Assembly: GCA_942159475.1 (NCBI GenBank)
Contig: OW804098.1
Location: 9,340,406 to 9,404,405 of the forward strand
Direction of reading: 5' to 3'
DNA from: Sthenelais limicola
Lineage: Eukaryota > Annelida > Polychaeta > Phyllodocida > Sigalionidae
Length of the DNA stretch: 64,000 nucleotides
Part shown: one piece after another, positions 1 to 11,249 of the stretch
How the letters are laid out: every line of letters starts with the position of its first letter
Position numbering within the stretch: the stretch's first letter is position 1
Program-made: the position numbers and the translations under genes
The notes under the pieces: generated by a model
Database searches by the model: none
What the model was told of the DNA's origin: nothing
The model's input: the letters and a program-made list of their open reading frames with translations, nothing else

Positions 1-644
1 TTTTCTTTGAAATATTTCATTATCATCACAAGTTGAGATGTATTTGTGCACCATTTTCAATATCTACAGGGTTTATTTTTATTACAACAGTTTTGGGTCA
101 TGTTTTTTTAGGATTCATTTTCATTGATTATGCTGCTTGATTACTAAATTTGGGTGATGTGGTCAATTTCAAATGACCACAACTTTTTTTTAACCACGTC
201 AACCAATGGTTTTTCTTTGGTAAATCTGTAGCATAATATACCAAATATATGTGTAGAAAGTATTAATGAAAAGTCACCGATCATTATTTTTTTATATAAT
301 GAAATGTGAAGAAAAACACATTTTTCTATAGACTTCAATGCTAAAGCACTGTTATTTTTAAGTGGCTGTAGAAAAAAAAGTAAGTTGATGAGATGTACTT
401 TTTTTTTCATTTCTTGCTTTCTTATGTAGTCAGGAATGATCCCTGAACATTTCATAAAAAAGTCACCGACCAATTTTTTTTCCATTTAACACCCGCATAT
501 ACCTTTAAAAGTCATATCAAGCATATAAATTAACTTTAGCAGCTACAGAGATTAGGCCTAAATGATGCATAGTATTGAATGAAGATATATGAGGCACATT
601 GAAGCCACGATGGCCTTTGTTTGAGGCCATATGTCATAATATTC
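1..644. other. AT-rich stretch, nothing recognised
   Basis: AT-rich sequence with many T-runs. A 113-codon open frame on the minus strand is low-complexity and has no recognisable domain, so I do not call it a gene. Confidence 0.5.
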
Positions 645-1110
645 AGATCCAATAGGGGAGTTTGCATATCCGCCATCTTGAATCCTGATTCGCGTAGAAT
701 AGGGGATTTGCATAGGGGCCATTGTGAATCTTTATTCGCATGGAATTATGGGACTATAATGCTACAGTATAAAATCTATTGAAAAGATGCCATGTTCAGC
801 ATGGACTATTTATTAATGTTCTAATGTCAATATCCATGTGTTACACATGTTTCCATAATATAAGTCCCCATCTTTCTCATCATGCATTTGGTTTTTATAG
901 ATCCTTTATACAAGCTATGATGTTGGTGAAAACATTCTTGCCAAATATTTGTATGTCAGATTTCAACAGAATCCATCCCATGATGCACTGTAACAGACAT
1001 GCGCAGTGGCACATACAAATCCCCTATTATGGGAGATGTACGTCAGTGTAAATGCTATAGAACACATGCTATGTTCAGCATGGAATATTTAACATTGTCA
1101 TCTCATGTAA
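645..1110. repeat. Family F foldback repeat, partial copy
   Basis: Shares long stretches with 58928-59524: the AATAGGGGAGTTTGCAT end, GGAATTATGGGACTA, ATGTCAATATCCATGTG and CATCATGCATTTGGTT. The centre holds the same GATGCACTGTAACAGACATG word. The right arm is shorter and degraded compared with the 58.9-kb copy. Confidence 0.65.
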
Positions 1111-1140
1111 ATATAAATTCAAGTGAGGGTTAAGACATTA

Positions 1141-1375
1141 GGGTCAGATTTTCAGAAAATGTACAATTGGCAGCTCTACACATTGAGTAAGTTCTGCTAA
1201 ATTAGGCTGCAATTTGGTCAATACTAGGTAAATTCGAGTATATTCGGCATTGCATTGTTTCTTGCAATCTGTTTGGTTAGGTTGAACTGTATTTTAAACT
1301 TTATTTTCGTCTGAAATTTGGGTTATTTGAGATGATTGGCGAAGGCCAATTGTACATTTTCTGAACATCTGACCC
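1141..1375 (+). mobile_element. Family A MITE, complete
   Basis: A 235-bp element bounded by GGGTCAGATTTTCAGAAAAT and its reverse complement (one mismatch on the right). Flanked by the direct repeat ATTA (1137-1140 and 1376-1379), so the insertion boundaries are secure. No coding capacity. Confidence 0.85.
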
Positions 1376-1575
1376 ATTAGGGTTATAGCATCCTACTGCA
1401 TGAAACAATGCTGAACTGCAAGCTGATTGTGCAGTATTGCCATTGAAATTCGTTTTCTTCAGTCGTCGACTGCAGTCAAAGGGGATCTTAAGCAGATGGG
1501 ACGTCTTCAAGCCCTTCATGAACTCGTAAAACGTGTTGTGTCCCCAATCGGTAAGGATATCAATGTGTAATAATA

Positions 1576-2400
1576 TAATGATAATAATAATAGATTTTAT
1601 TTCCATTTCACAGTTACATATATATTAAATCAAAAGAATAATGGAAGTGGAATACTGTCTGTGCTATTCACAGCTCTTCCGAGTACCCCGTCGGTTGGAA
1701 CATATAAGAAGTTCTAAATTATTGCAGTTGACTAGTTGGCTAGCTGACTATGCGTAATACAAGAAGATAAGGCGTACAAAAGTGTACGTATATATACATG
1801 GGCGGGTGTGCAAGCACCCTGTCCGACCGTTGTTGGTTTTCTCGAATCTGCAATTTGTCGTATAGTATAATACTGCTTTGGGGCTTTAGCTTTACTGGCT
1901 AGTGAGATCCACCGCGTCTGTCTGCCGCTTTGTAATAATAGGATAATAGGATAATACATGGATAGTAGCAGCGGTTGCGGTATAGTAGACTTGGTCCCCA
2001 GTCATGAGGGAATTATATTAATCATTCATTATATGTATTAGTCGTCTACTTGTCGGTGGCATAGTGGGTGCCTAGATATTGCTGGAAGGCCTTGTAGTCT
2101 GGTATGCATCTTGTTTTACCATCAAGACTGTTCCACAGAGTGGGTGCCTGGTACACAAACGGTTTCCTGAATTTTTCTGTTTTTGGTTTGGGGACTATCA
2201 GTGTGGGTCCTTTCGATAGTGTTCTGAGATTGATTTTTCTTTTGTCTAGTTTGTCGTCTATTTGTGTGTCTTTGTATGCTTTTTGTAGCAGGTGCATGTG
2301 TCTTCTAATGTGTGGTAGTTGTAAGCCCATTTCTTCGTGTAATAGTAAATATCCAACATGTCCATTGCTTTTGTTTTTCAAATATCACTTATCTTTTCTA
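1576..2400 (-). mobile_element. 5'-truncated LINE, 3' end only
   Basis: On the minus strand this segment ends with AATAAAA followed by an AAT-rich tail (about 1576-1600), the same type of tail as the LINE at 37485. It carries the C-terminal end of the reverse-transcriptase ORF (2046-2381). Everything upstream of the RT C-terminus is missing, as is usual for dead-on-arrival LINE copies. Confidence 0.65.
2046..2381 (-). pseudogene. LINE reverse transcriptase C-terminal fragment
   Basis: The 111-residue frame aligns by eye to the C-terminus of the LINE protein at 38386-41058. Both have a HILE/YLLL region with basic flanks, then DDRQINLRGLS versus DKRKINLRTLS, a lysine-proline stretch, a Y-x-x-P-LWN motif, and an acidic/basic end. 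This is the post-RT domain of the CR1/Jockey group. No RT motifs survive, so the product is non-functional. The family link is seen in the sequence; the exact clade is inference. Confidence 0.7.
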
Positions 2401-2848
2401 AGATATTCCAACACATAATCAACATGACTTATGGATATCTTAATATCCAAAGAGATACTATCTTGGATTTGGGATATAATCTTTTTGACAGAAAGATATC
2501 TCAAATATGCCCGAGGGACTCCCTCATTTGTTATACTACTATGTGGTGTTTGGCTATTATCTAGTAGACTGGCACTTGTATAAGAATGAACTGTCATGGG
2601 ATCAACACTCAGAATGCTAACCTATTTATAGATCATTACGTATTTATGTATTCGTAACCTGTTATTCAACACTAGTGCAATCTATTGCCAGCAGAAGCTA
2701 TTTTGGGCCAGAGGAAACACCAGAAGTGCTGGGGAAATAATGGGGGGGGGGAGAGCTGGTGTATAGGCCTAATTAGAATTATGTCACAACCTCGCTTATT
2801 ATCAGGTCAACGCCTGTTGCGTTTTGTTACAAGAGAACACACAGATGT
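2401..2848. other. Unrecognised spacer
   Basis: No convincing gene or repeat. The opposed open frames here are short and featureless. A short G-run occurs near 2745. Confidence 0.4.
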
Positions 2849-3083
2849 GGGTCAGATTGTCAGAAAATGTACAATTCACCTTCACCAATCTTCTCAAATA
2901 ACCCAAATTTCAGACGAAAATAAAGTTCAAAATACAGTTCAACCTTACCAAACAAATTGCTAGAATCAATGTAATGCTGAATATACTCGAATTTACCTAG
3001 TATTGACCAAATTGCAGCCTAATTTAGCAGAATTTACTAAATGGGTACAGCTACCAATTGTACATTTTCTGAAAATCTGACCC
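2849..3083 (-). mobile_element. Family A MITE, complete, inverted
   Basis: A 235-bp copy in the opposite orientation to the one at 1141. Both termini are present. The flanks read ATGT and ATAT, a possible 4-bp duplication with one substitution. Confidence 0.8.
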
Positions 3084-4855
3084 ATATCAAAGAGGTTCAA
3101 TACTAATTAGTATCTACGCTCTTTGTATCTAAGCTCTTTGCCCATATAGAGGAGAATCCAGCAAATTGATCAATTTGGAAGAAATTGGTTTGTTATAGTC
3201 TACCCTATACTATTGTAACAATGTTTAACTTATCTGGGTCGACCAGAATTTACGCCTACTGTGCTAATGACCTATACGAAAAATCACCCGCAATATTATT
3301 GACCCAGGAATACGAAACATTATAGTAATTCACTGAGATAAGTAGTGAGCTTTAAAGATGCATTATCAGCTGTGGAAGATCCTGAAATGAAATGACTATC
3401 CTTGAGATAAACACTCTAAAGCTATCTTAATTATGTCCTGGAGAAACGTTTCAAATGAAGAAAAACTGATTAAAAGTAACAAAATTGGCATCGAGTTTTG
3501 CTCTGCATATCACTGCATGAGTACCCTGTAATAGCCCAATGAAGACAAGAGGGGTATTGGGGAACCCATGGTGTCATATATGCGTGTGCAGGGTCTATTT
3601 ATAAATAGCTTTGGATGACTGGACCAGGCTGAAATTACCTACTAGATTTTCAGTATAATTGGTTGTTAAGACTATAATTGGTTGTATTCGGAATTCTGTA
3701 TGGGATTCACTGAGGCTAAGTTCTTAAAGTGATTTAATTTAAAATTTCTTAAAATTTTCTAAAGGTAATGGGAGTACCAAACATAGCCAAACTGTTCCTT
3801 GGGCAAACGGAATTCCACAAAATGTCACACAGCATATATGGTGCACCCTCATTTCCAATATATGACGTATGCTAACAAGAGAGAAATCCCTGTGAAATCT
3901 CTGGCTGAGGGACGTTTCAATGCCCATCCATTTGGTGCGCACCGATTGAATAATGCACCACTTCTTTGGTTATTTACATGCTTTTAATGGGTTTGGAATT
4001 CTTAGATATTCAGGGACATGTTTGGGTTTATCATATACTTGGTGTATGTGGCAAAAGGAAAAAATGTGCAGATTTGCGCATGCATAGCTGAGAGTGCATT
4101 TTAAACACACACATGGAGGAGAGTACACATCTGATCTCGCTCCATGGCATGTAGCATGCCCAATTTATTGTTTTATTGTTTTGTCTTTTTGTGCTGTTTT
4201 ACTGTCATATTAATTTGTCATACTAGTGTAGTTGCTGCATTTAACTACCTATTAACTACTGCTACCCCCTTATCGGTGTAAAAAATTGATTGATGTTATT
4301 GAAAGTCCGGAAATAAAGCATTATACATACATAATGGTCTTTTCCTGGCCCTGGAATAGGCGTCCTAATGGGTTTATAGAGAGAGGCTTATCCTGAATCT
4401 GGAGGGACTCTCTCAACTTCAAGCTTTGAGCTTAGACTGTGTCTTTTCATTACATTGAGACTATTATTTGAATAAGGAGGTTGATGTAATCCAGATCCCT
4501 AAGGTCACAAACGATAATGTCTTAAAGCTCTGAGGATTATCGTGTCTGTAAACCAATATATGGTCACCATTCTCAGGAATTATGTACATATTATTGTACA
4601 TATTATTTATGTATGTACATATTATTAATGCCATAATGAATGCAATTAATAAGTCTTGTCCAATTTATGAAAAAACCAATGTGAGAGCGAAAAAACCATG
4701 GATCACTGCTTCTCATTCTCAGGAATTATGTACATGTTATGTATAATTATCAAAACACCTCATTTGGCAGCCATTCCCATAGCCTAAATGACTTATATTT
4801 TATTTAAATTAGGATGGTATAAGATTGACACAATACCCAATAAGACACTGAGAGA
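3084..4855. other. Intergenic, no gene recognised
   Basis: Long AT-rich stretch without a supported gene. It holds a simple-sequence patch of GTACATATT words at about 4570-4630 and two copies of CTCAGGAATTATGTACAT (about 4574 and 4715). Two opposed frames at 3739-3987 have no family features. Confidence 0.5.
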
Positions 4856-4859
4856 TAAA

Positions 4860-4935
4860 GTTTTTTTGTTGTTGTTATTCATTCACGACCATACATGTTT
4901 CGGAGATGGGTTGTCTCCTTCTTCAGTTGTCTCCT
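4860..4935 (-). repeat. LINE- or Penelope-like 3' terminus
   Basis: On the minus strand: CTGAAGA, then a GGAGA/TCTCC stem with a 7-nt loop, then CGAAAC, a stop in the short open frame, and an A-rich (CAA)n-like tail. The CTGANGA-stem-GAAAC layout is common at the ends of Penelope-like and LINE-derived repeats in marine invertebrates and resembles the core of a minimal hammerhead. Stems I and III are not visible, so ribozyme activity is not claimed. Confidence 0.4.
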
Positions 4936-5009
4936 TTATTTAAATTAGCCCACAAACAACCGTCATTATATACAGTCATGAGTTTTGCTTTCTGCCGAGC
5001 AAAACATGC

Positions 5010-5090
5010 TGGTAGCGGTGGGATTCGAACCCACGCCTCAATGAGACTGGTGCCTAAAACCAGCGCCTTAGACCGCTCGGCCACGCTACC
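5010..5090 (-). tRNA. tRNA-Leu (anticodon UAG)
   Basis: The minus strand folds as a class II tRNA. The acceptor stem is GGTAGCG (5090-5084) paired with CGCTACC (5017-5011), followed by discriminator A at 5010. The anticodon stem CTGGT/ACCAG encloses loop TTTAGGC, which gives anticodon TAG (decodes CUA). The B box GGTTCGAATCC is perfect. A TTTT Pol III terminator follows immediately (complement of 5001-5004). The A and B boxes act as the internal promoter. The intact cloverleaf and terminator argue for a true gene, although a LINE-like tail lies 75 bp downstream, so a young tRNA-headed SINE is a minor alternative. Confidence 0.93.
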
Positions 5091-5289
5091 CTTGTGCTGG
5101 CACATGTCATCAGTACTTATCATGTGTCACAGAAAAAAGAGCAAAAGATGATATTTTCAAATGTTTGGCACAAGAAAACCTGCCAATAATAGATCTAACA
5201 CTCTTCAAAATTCTCTTAGATCTATTTCTGATTCTAAACTATGATATTAGTTTTGTCCAGTTAGTTGTGCGATCTCTCAGCCTATGGTG

Positions 5290-5545
5290 TAGGCCTTGGC
5301 TAGGCCTTGGCTAGGCCTTCGTCGGCTTCTCTCTCTCTCTCTGTTTCAGTCAGTCTCTCTCCCTTCTCTGTTTCATCTCTCTCTTTCTCTTCCACCCAGT
5401 TTTCTCTCGGTCACCACACAGCCACTCCTTCTCCATTTCTGTCTCTCTGTACCTCCCTTACTGTCTTTTTCTCTTCCTAAATTCCTGTGTGTCTGTTTTT
5501 CTCTTTCCCTGTCAGTCTTTCACATCCTCATTCTGTCTGCCTGAA
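5290..5545. repeat. Degenerate CT-rich simple sequence
   Basis: Pyrimidine-rich tract of CTCTCT and CTGTCTCT words with no regular period. It may be a decayed relative of satellite X (6145-6362). The serine/leucine-rich open frames across it are artefacts of composition. Confidence 0.6.
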
Positions 5546-5605
5546 TAGGAATTGGTTTGTTGGATTTCCTTCACTCGTAGGAAAGGAAGAAAATCCTTCC
5601 TATAT

Positions 5606-5846
5606 GGGCCAGATTTTCAGAAAATGTACAATTCACCTTCGCCAATCCTCTCAAATAATCCAAATTTCAGACAAACATATAGTTCAAAATGCAGTTCAAC
5701 CTAACCAAATAGATTGCTAGAATCGATGCAATGCTGAATATACTCGGATTTATCTAGTAGGCCTATTGACCAAATTGCAGCCTAATTTAGCAGAATTTAC
5801 CGAATGTGACCAGCTGCCAATTGTACATTTTCTGAAAATCTGACAC
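5606..5846 (-). mobile_element. Family A MITE, diverged
   Basis: About 241 bp with terminal repeats GGGCCAGATTTTCAG and CTGAAAATCTGACAC. Inverted orientation; no clear target duplication. Confidence 0.75.
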
Positions 5847-6144
5847 GTTCTTTCAGGGCGTGCCCTCGGCGCGATCTTAATGTAATTGCGGGTGTAATTT
5901 GGATAATAAAGATGCATGGAAGCCCGAGGGATGAGTGTTAGGAAGCTAAAAGCTAGCATGAGCCTCAAGGTCATCAATCTAACAGCATTATTCTGTGATA
6001 GTGACCACTTGTCTGACCATCAAGTATACATTATTTAGCTGTCTGGTCCTGGGAAACATTTGGCAAGGGCCATCTATGCTCCAATGTGTGACTTGTAGTA
6101 GGCTACTCTATTTAGTTATTGCAGGATTAATGACCAATATTGAG

Positions 6145-6362
6145 GGTGGCCGTGGGTATGACCATGAAGTGCCTTTCTGTCTCTTTTTCTCTGTCTCTCT
6201 CTCACTTCTTCTCTATCTCTATTTCCTGGATATGACCATGAAGGGCCTTTCTGTCTCTTTTCTCTGTCCCTCTCTCCCTTCTTCTCTATCTCTATTTCCT
6301 GGGTATGACCATGAAGGGCCTTTCTGTCTCTTTTCTCTGTCTCTCTCTCCCTTCTTCTTTAG
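6145..6362 (+). repeat. Satellite X array, 3 units
   Basis: Three units of about 70-73 bp. Each reads GGGTATGACCATGAAG, then a GCCTTTCTGTCTC block, a CTCTCTCTCCCTTCTTCT block and CTATCTCTATTTCCT. The 132-codon frame spanning it is a translated repeat. Confidence 0.85.
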
Positions 6363-6439
6363 TCCATTTTGGATCAGATTTTGGGTAATTTAGTGTGCAA
6401 TTATGTCAGTACAGACCGACACTGTATTCACGGTCTGTT

Positions 6440-6700
6440 TTCTGATTCCCGTGTGTCCCATTGGCTGCCGACCCTCCCCCGTCACTCCCAATGGCTACCT
6501 ACCTTTGGCCGGACCCACAGTCTATTTACCGCGTTCCCCTGTTCCCATTGGTCCCCGCGAGACACACCCACTATGCTCAGCCCTGCTGCAGAGTAAAATG
6601 GCGGCACCCACTGGCCACACTCAAATCCACTGGTGGTGTATGAACTGAGTGATCGTTTGTGAGGAGGTTGTGTTTTATAAGTTAGTTGATGACAGGTTAG
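6440..6700 (+). promoter_or_regulatory. Possible host promoter / first exon
   Basis: A GC-richer patch in AT-rich surroundings. It holds three CCAAT/ATTGG boxes (about 6457, 6488 and 6546) and a YY1-like AAAATGGCGGC at about 6596, a word often found just downstream of metazoan start sites. A donor-like CAG|GTTAGT lies near 6690. No coding exon can be tied to it: the ATG in the YY1 word opens only 16 codons. A similar GACAGGTTAGT occurs near 6897, so part of this may be repeat-derived. Confidence 0.3.
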
Positions 6701-6990
6701 TAAAGAATTATTTTGTGTTTGTTTTTGCCCCTGCCCACGACTGGGTTAAGATTCATAGCTATTCATAGCATGGGGATACGTTGTTTAGGCCTACGTTAAT
6801 ACTACTGCCACGACATCTGACGGCTAAAGCCGGCGCTATGTGTGTGTGGTGTCGAATGCGTGGATATAAAGGTGGTGTTGAAGGTGTTAACTGATGACAG
6901 GTTAGTAGGCCTAAAGAATGACTTGTTTGTTCTCGTTGTTTGTGTAAGGTTCAGTTATGTGGGAGATCTGATCCATTATGGACTAAAATC

Positions 6991-7113
6991 AATAAACCAC
7001 TCAGATTTTAGCGTTCGAACTGTCTGTAGGCCTAGTGACGCCACTCGGCCTGCGGCCTCGTGGCGTCTCTGGGCCTACAGACAGTTCTCGCGCTAAAATC
7101 TTCATGGTTTATT
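6991..7113. repeat. Long hairpin, apex CTCGGCC...GGCCTCG
   Basis: Imperfect palindrome with arms of about 54 bp around a GC-rich apex (7044-7060). The arms pair from AATAAACCA through TTTTAGCG and ACTGTCTGTAGGCC to GACGCCAC. The apex resembles that of the hairpins at 9045, 14518 and 46298 although the stems are unrelated. Confidence 0.8.
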
Positions 7114-7121
7114 GCTATACT

Positions 7122-7443
7122 ATCTCTATTTCCTGGGTATGACCATGAAGTGCCTTTCTGTCTCTGTCTCTCTCTCCCTTCTTCTCTATCTCTATTTCCT
7201 GGGTATGACCATGAAGTGCCTTTCTGTCTCTTTTTCTCTGTCTCTCTCTCACTTCTTCTCTATCTCTATTTCCTGGGTATGATCATAAAGTACCTTTCTG
7301 CCTCTGTTCTCTGTCTCTCTCTCCCTTCTTCTCTACCTCTAATTCCTGGGTAAGACCATAAAGTGCCTTTCTGTCTCTTTCTCTCTCTCTCTCTCTCTCT
7401 CCCTTCTTCTCTATCTCTATTTCCTGGGTAAGATCATAAACTG
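7122..7443 (+). repeat. Satellite X array, about 4 units
   Basis: Same unit as 6145-6362 with small indels. It runs directly into satellite Y at 7443. Confidence 0.85.
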
Positions 7444-7612
7444 CCTCCCTCTCAGCTCTCCCGCCCTTGATATAACCATATTAAATGTGTTGATAAGGGC
7501 GTAAAGCAACCAATCTCACTCACTCACTCACTCACTCTCAGCTCTCCCGCCCTTGATATAACCATATTAAATGTGTTGATAAGGGCGTAAAGCAACCACT
7601 CACTCATCAACA
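7443..7612 (+). repeat. Satellite Y, 2 units
   Basis: Units of about 90 bp with CTCTCAGCTCTCCCGCCC, TTGATATAACCATATTAAAT and GTGTTGATAAGGGCGTAAAG, then an ACTC-rich spacer. Confidence 0.85.
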
Positions 7613-7667
7613 TTGAGGGACTGATGGTGCACTGTCTAGTGCGAGAGGGACGAGGGAGGAGTAATAT

Positions 7668-7902
7668 ACATCAGATTTTCAGAAAATGTACAATTGGCAG
7701 TTCTACACATTTAGGAAATTCAGTTAAATTAAGCTGAAAAATGATAAATACCGGGTATATCTGAGTATATTTGGGATCACATTGGTTTAAAGTATCACTT
7801 CTGTTATGTTAAACTGCATTTTGAAGCTCATTTTTGTCTTAAATGTGGGTTATTTGAGAGGATTGGTGAAGGCGAATTGTACATTTTCTGAAAATCTGAC
7901 CC
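7668..7902 (+). mobile_element. Family A MITE, left tip altered
   Basis: 235 bp. The right end matches CTGAAAATCTGACCC; the left tip reads ACATCAGATTTTCAG. Confidence 0.75.
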
Positions 7903-8437
7903 GTGTACACAATGCCCCTTTCCTGCAATGACATCTCTTATTATCGCTCAGGGGTGGGCGTTCTAATATTGTCACGACATACACATATTGTGTTTGACTA
8001 TCAATGACAGGCACAACACGAGAACACCATACGAGAAACCATTAATCTACTTCACTAATTCCACTAATTACATTTTACACCTTCCTATTCAGAAACACCA
8101 AATGACTCTTAAGGTGTAGATTACCATCGATCTGTCCGCCCTTATAATTATACCATAACATTGTTTCTGCTATTACTACATTAGTTGTTGCATAATGATT
8201 ATGCCTGTTAGTTCACGTTCATAACAGTTATTCCATGAAGTGGCGAAATTATGGGTTTTCCCCAATTATTCCTATTGCTTTTCATACCTAAGATTGGAGC
8301 ATGTTAATAGGTCTCATTTGTGGGGAAGTTACATGATCAATGGGTATCGGGAGTTCATGAACTAGTAGCATAACACATCTTAACGCTGCATTCTCAGCTA
8401 TTATGACGAACTATGATGCAGTAGTTCATACACTATA
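7903..8437. other. Unrecognised spacer
   Basis: No gene, array or known repeat end seen. Confidence 0.4.
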
Positions 8438-8839
8438 TGTGATGTATTCCAGGAACATGAGTTTCAAGTCGCAAGATTGATATTTTTCTAAGTGATTTAT
8501 TCAAAAGTTCTCTTTGTTGGAAATATCAAGTCAAGTGCTGTTAGTAGCATGAGTGCATGTTCGAAATTTCAAGACAGTATATTGATTAATATATCCATGC
8601 ATTTCTAAGGTCATCCTATAGGGGGTATTTTGCTACTTTACTAGTAATCATCCACCCAGAAATATTGCAAACTTTTTTTTTCAAAAATAAAAATATCAAA
8701 CTTAATATATAGAGATACTTATTAGATGTTGTACTGTTTACATTCATTAGAATCGGCTTGATCTAATCTTTTCAAATATAATGATATCTCAAAATCCATA
8801 TTTTGCGACTTATGACTCATTTTCCTGTAACACATCACA
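8438..8839 (+). mobile_element. Family B MITE, complete
   Basis: 402 bp from TGTGATGTATTCC to GTAACACATCACA, with the conserved interior words AGAAATATTGCAAACTTTTT and GGCTTGATCT. Left end more diverged than right. Confidence 0.8.
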
Positions 8840-9044
8840 TTATTTGGTTGGCTCACTGAAGTCCTTTGATGCAAGGTTTCATTTTGTATCGCTCACCGGT
8901 TTTCTTTTGGCCAACCAAGCTGACTCAAAATGTTTTTGTAATAGCAAGGAAAACAGCTTTGATTCAAACTTAGATCTATAGTAGTTAAAACTTTAGGAGC
9001 AGGCATTGTGCAACAGAGGGTTAATCATAGCTATTCCTGCTGGG

Positions 9045-9169
9045 CGATTAGAACCTGAGGTTGTGGTGCTTTGGGATGTCTTCACGGTTACAAACATCCC
9101 GAGGTGTTAGCCGAGGGATGTTCCGGCCGCATAGACATCCCTACACACCACAACCAAAGGATCTAATTG
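9045..9169. repeat. Family H variable-stem hairpin (H1)
   Basis: The outer arm CGATTAGAACCTGAGGTTGT pairs with ACAACCAAAGGATCTAATTG. The inner stem (about 9068-9085 with 9132-9150) is self-complementary but shared with no other copy. The apex CCGAGGTGTTAGCCGAGG is at 9099-9116. Followed by the family 3' flank TTTAGTCTCGAATTGTTGGG. Confidence 0.8.
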
Positions 9170-10049
9170 CTTTAGTCTCGAATTGTTGGGGTCCTTAGGA
9201 CACTTGTCCAACACCAAAAACTCTATTGAAACACTTCCAACCACAAAGTATAACTTCCAAACATCAGTTACAAACACTTTGTTACAACAACTGGTCCATT
9301 CCGAGCAGAAATAAACCTTCCACCTGTACACACAACCCACCAGTCAGTTGTGGCGGAGCGAAAAAGATTCCATTCCAGTAACAATGCAATGTTCCTCACC
9401 AACTCTTTTACGCTGGCTCAGTGAACCAAATTCGGGCGTCAACAGCATAACTTGCCCTCTCACCCAGACCTTGCTGGGAACTCGACGGGCACCAAAACTT
9501 GAGACAAGGGGTAAACATTAAATTGAAGCATTTCTGCCACTGCAGATTTCTCAATTATGTCCTGTTGAAGTGGCTTTCACACCAAAAGCCATACGGTACC
9601 GCACAGGGTAGTCAATGCTTAAACACACACACTGGAAGTCATGCCTGTCTGCGCTCCCAGAACATACAACTTCCACCAGTTACCGCCAACTTGCACCTGT
9701 ACAACGGAAGTCTAATTGCCTAGGACCCTACCCCAGATCCCAGCAATTCAAGACTAATCATCCTTAGTCTCGAATTGTTGCGATCTAGTGGTTTACTGTG
9801 GAGGTGTAGAGGAACCTGTTCGTTCGGCTCTGTTGAACACTGGTGCATGGAGAGCGTGCGCTAAGTGAATGAGCGTGGGTAAGGGTTTAGCCCAGTCCAT
9901 TTTGGTGAGCGGGGGTGGCCGTGTGTGTGTGAGGATCCCAACAATGTGAAACCAATGTTCCCAATGTTTTGTTGTGAGGTTTATTAAAGTTTGTGTTGCT
10001 TGCAAAGTGTCCAAAGGATCCCAACAATTCGAGACTAAAACAATTAGAC
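9161..10049. repeat. Region bounded by 40-bp inverted repeats
   Basis: 9161-9200 and 10010-10049 are inverted copies of a TCTAATTG...TTTAGTCTCGAATTGTTGGG sequence ending TCCTT-GGAC. A further back-to-back pair of the same motif lies at 9738-9786. The region may therefore be two adjacent inverted-repeat elements (9161-9760 and 9764-10049). The interior carries no recognisable gene; opposed frames of about 75 codons have no family features. Confidence 0.5.
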
Positions 10050-10119
10050 CCTTCGGTTGTGTTGGTTCTCATGTCTGCATGGTGACATCGAGAACTAACA
10101 CAACCTTAGGGACTAATCG
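10041..10119. repeat. Family H variable-stem hairpin (H2)
   Basis: Outer arms CAATTAGACCCTTCGGTTGTG and its near-complement ending GGGACTAATCG. The inner stem TTAGTTCTCGATGTC (minus-strand reading) is specific to this copy. Shorter than the others and lacks the CCGAGG apex. Confidence 0.75.
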
Positions 10120-10488
10120 TTCAGTAGACCCCTACCAGGAGATGATCCTGCTTATCAGCAGTCAGTATATAGAACAGGACCTAAGAACCACCTTGACCTA
10201 GGATCATTACTGGTTTAAAGGATTAATGACCAATTAAGGCAGGATGGACGCGAGGGATTTCCTTCAAAACATCCTGCAGCTAACACAGGGCACTTCATAC
10301 ATCATTCATTTTCCCCATTCACCTCAAGCACCATGAGAAGAATGGGGAATTAAAGTAAAGCTAAATGTGATGAATCAATGGGTATGCCTAGTGTTTATAT
10401 ACATGTATATACATGTTCCCTTTGGTCAAGTGGTAAGCATGTGATATCAAGCGCTTTTGGAAAAACATTTGAAAAATATTATTGTTTA
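10120..10488. other. Unrecognised spacer
   Basis: No gene seen. A tRNA A-box-like string near 10430 has no B box. Confidence 0.4.
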
Positions 10489-10525
10489 GGGATTTGTGAC
10501 TCATTTTCCTATTACATATCACATA
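10489..10525 (+). mobile_element. Family B right terminus only
   Basis: GTGACTCATTTTCCTATTACATATCACA abuts the next full copy head to tail. Confidence 0.6.
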
Positions 10526-10892
10526 TGTGATGTGTTTCAGGAAAATGAGTCACAAGTCAACCTTTGTTAGAATGTTCTGATCTTTAGAGGGTTTAGCACT
10601 TATAGTCATATGAATCCGTGTAACAAATTTCAGGACATTGTATTAAACATATCCTTGCGTTTCAACGGCCTTAGCATGGAGTATATTTAGTTACTTTACT
10701 GCCCAACCAGAAATATTGTAAACTTTTTTTTCCAAAAATAGAAATATCAAGCTTAAAATATGGAAATACTTATAATCTCACCTTAATGTTTACTATCATT
10801 GGGAATCAGCTTGATCTCATCTTTTCAGATAGGGTGATATCTCAAAATCCATATTTTGCGACTTATGACTCATTTTCCTACAACCTATCATA
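10526..10892 (+). mobile_element. Family B MITE
   Basis: Left end TGTGATGTGTTTCAGGAAAA is perfect. Right end is diverged (CAACCTATCATA). Directly followed by another copy. Confidence 0.85.
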
Positions 10893-10894
10893 TA

Positions 10895-11230
10895 TGTGAT
10901 GTGTTTCAGGAAAATGAGTCATACGTCGCAAAAAATATATTTTTTAAAATATTTATTTCATCAATCGATGTATCAAATTTCAAGACATTATATATATATC
11001 TTTTCGTTTTAAAGGTCCACATATGGAGTATATTCAGTTACTTTACTGGTTATTGCCTCCCAGAAATATTACAAACTTTTTTTTTCAAAAATAAAAATGT
11101 CAAACTTAAAAATCTAGAAATACTTATTAGATTATTAGACTGTTTACTATCACCTTGATTTCCTCTTTTCAAATATGGTGATATCTCAAATCCATATTTT
11201 GCGACTCATTTCCCTATAACATATTACATA
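10895..11230 (+). mobile_element. Family B MITE, tandem neighbour
   Basis: 336 bp with an internal deletion after the left terminal repeat. The right end CATTTCCCTATAACATATTACA is degraded. Confidence 0.8.
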
Positions 11231-11249
11231 TATAAGGTTGTCAACTCAC

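Noticed and set aside
4880..4930. Hammerhead ribozyme
   Set aside because: Only the CTGANGA-stem II-GAAAC core is present; no stem I or III or cleavage-site strand could be paired.
6369..6648. Three overlapping frames in the GC-rich patch
   Set aside because: Overlapping frames in the same GC-rich island with no domain; more likely promoter sequence or a repeat.
6145..7443. Leucine/serine-rich frames resembling membrane proteins
   Set aside because: They are translations of satellite X and end with the array. The same applies at 19173-19584 and 44106-44524.
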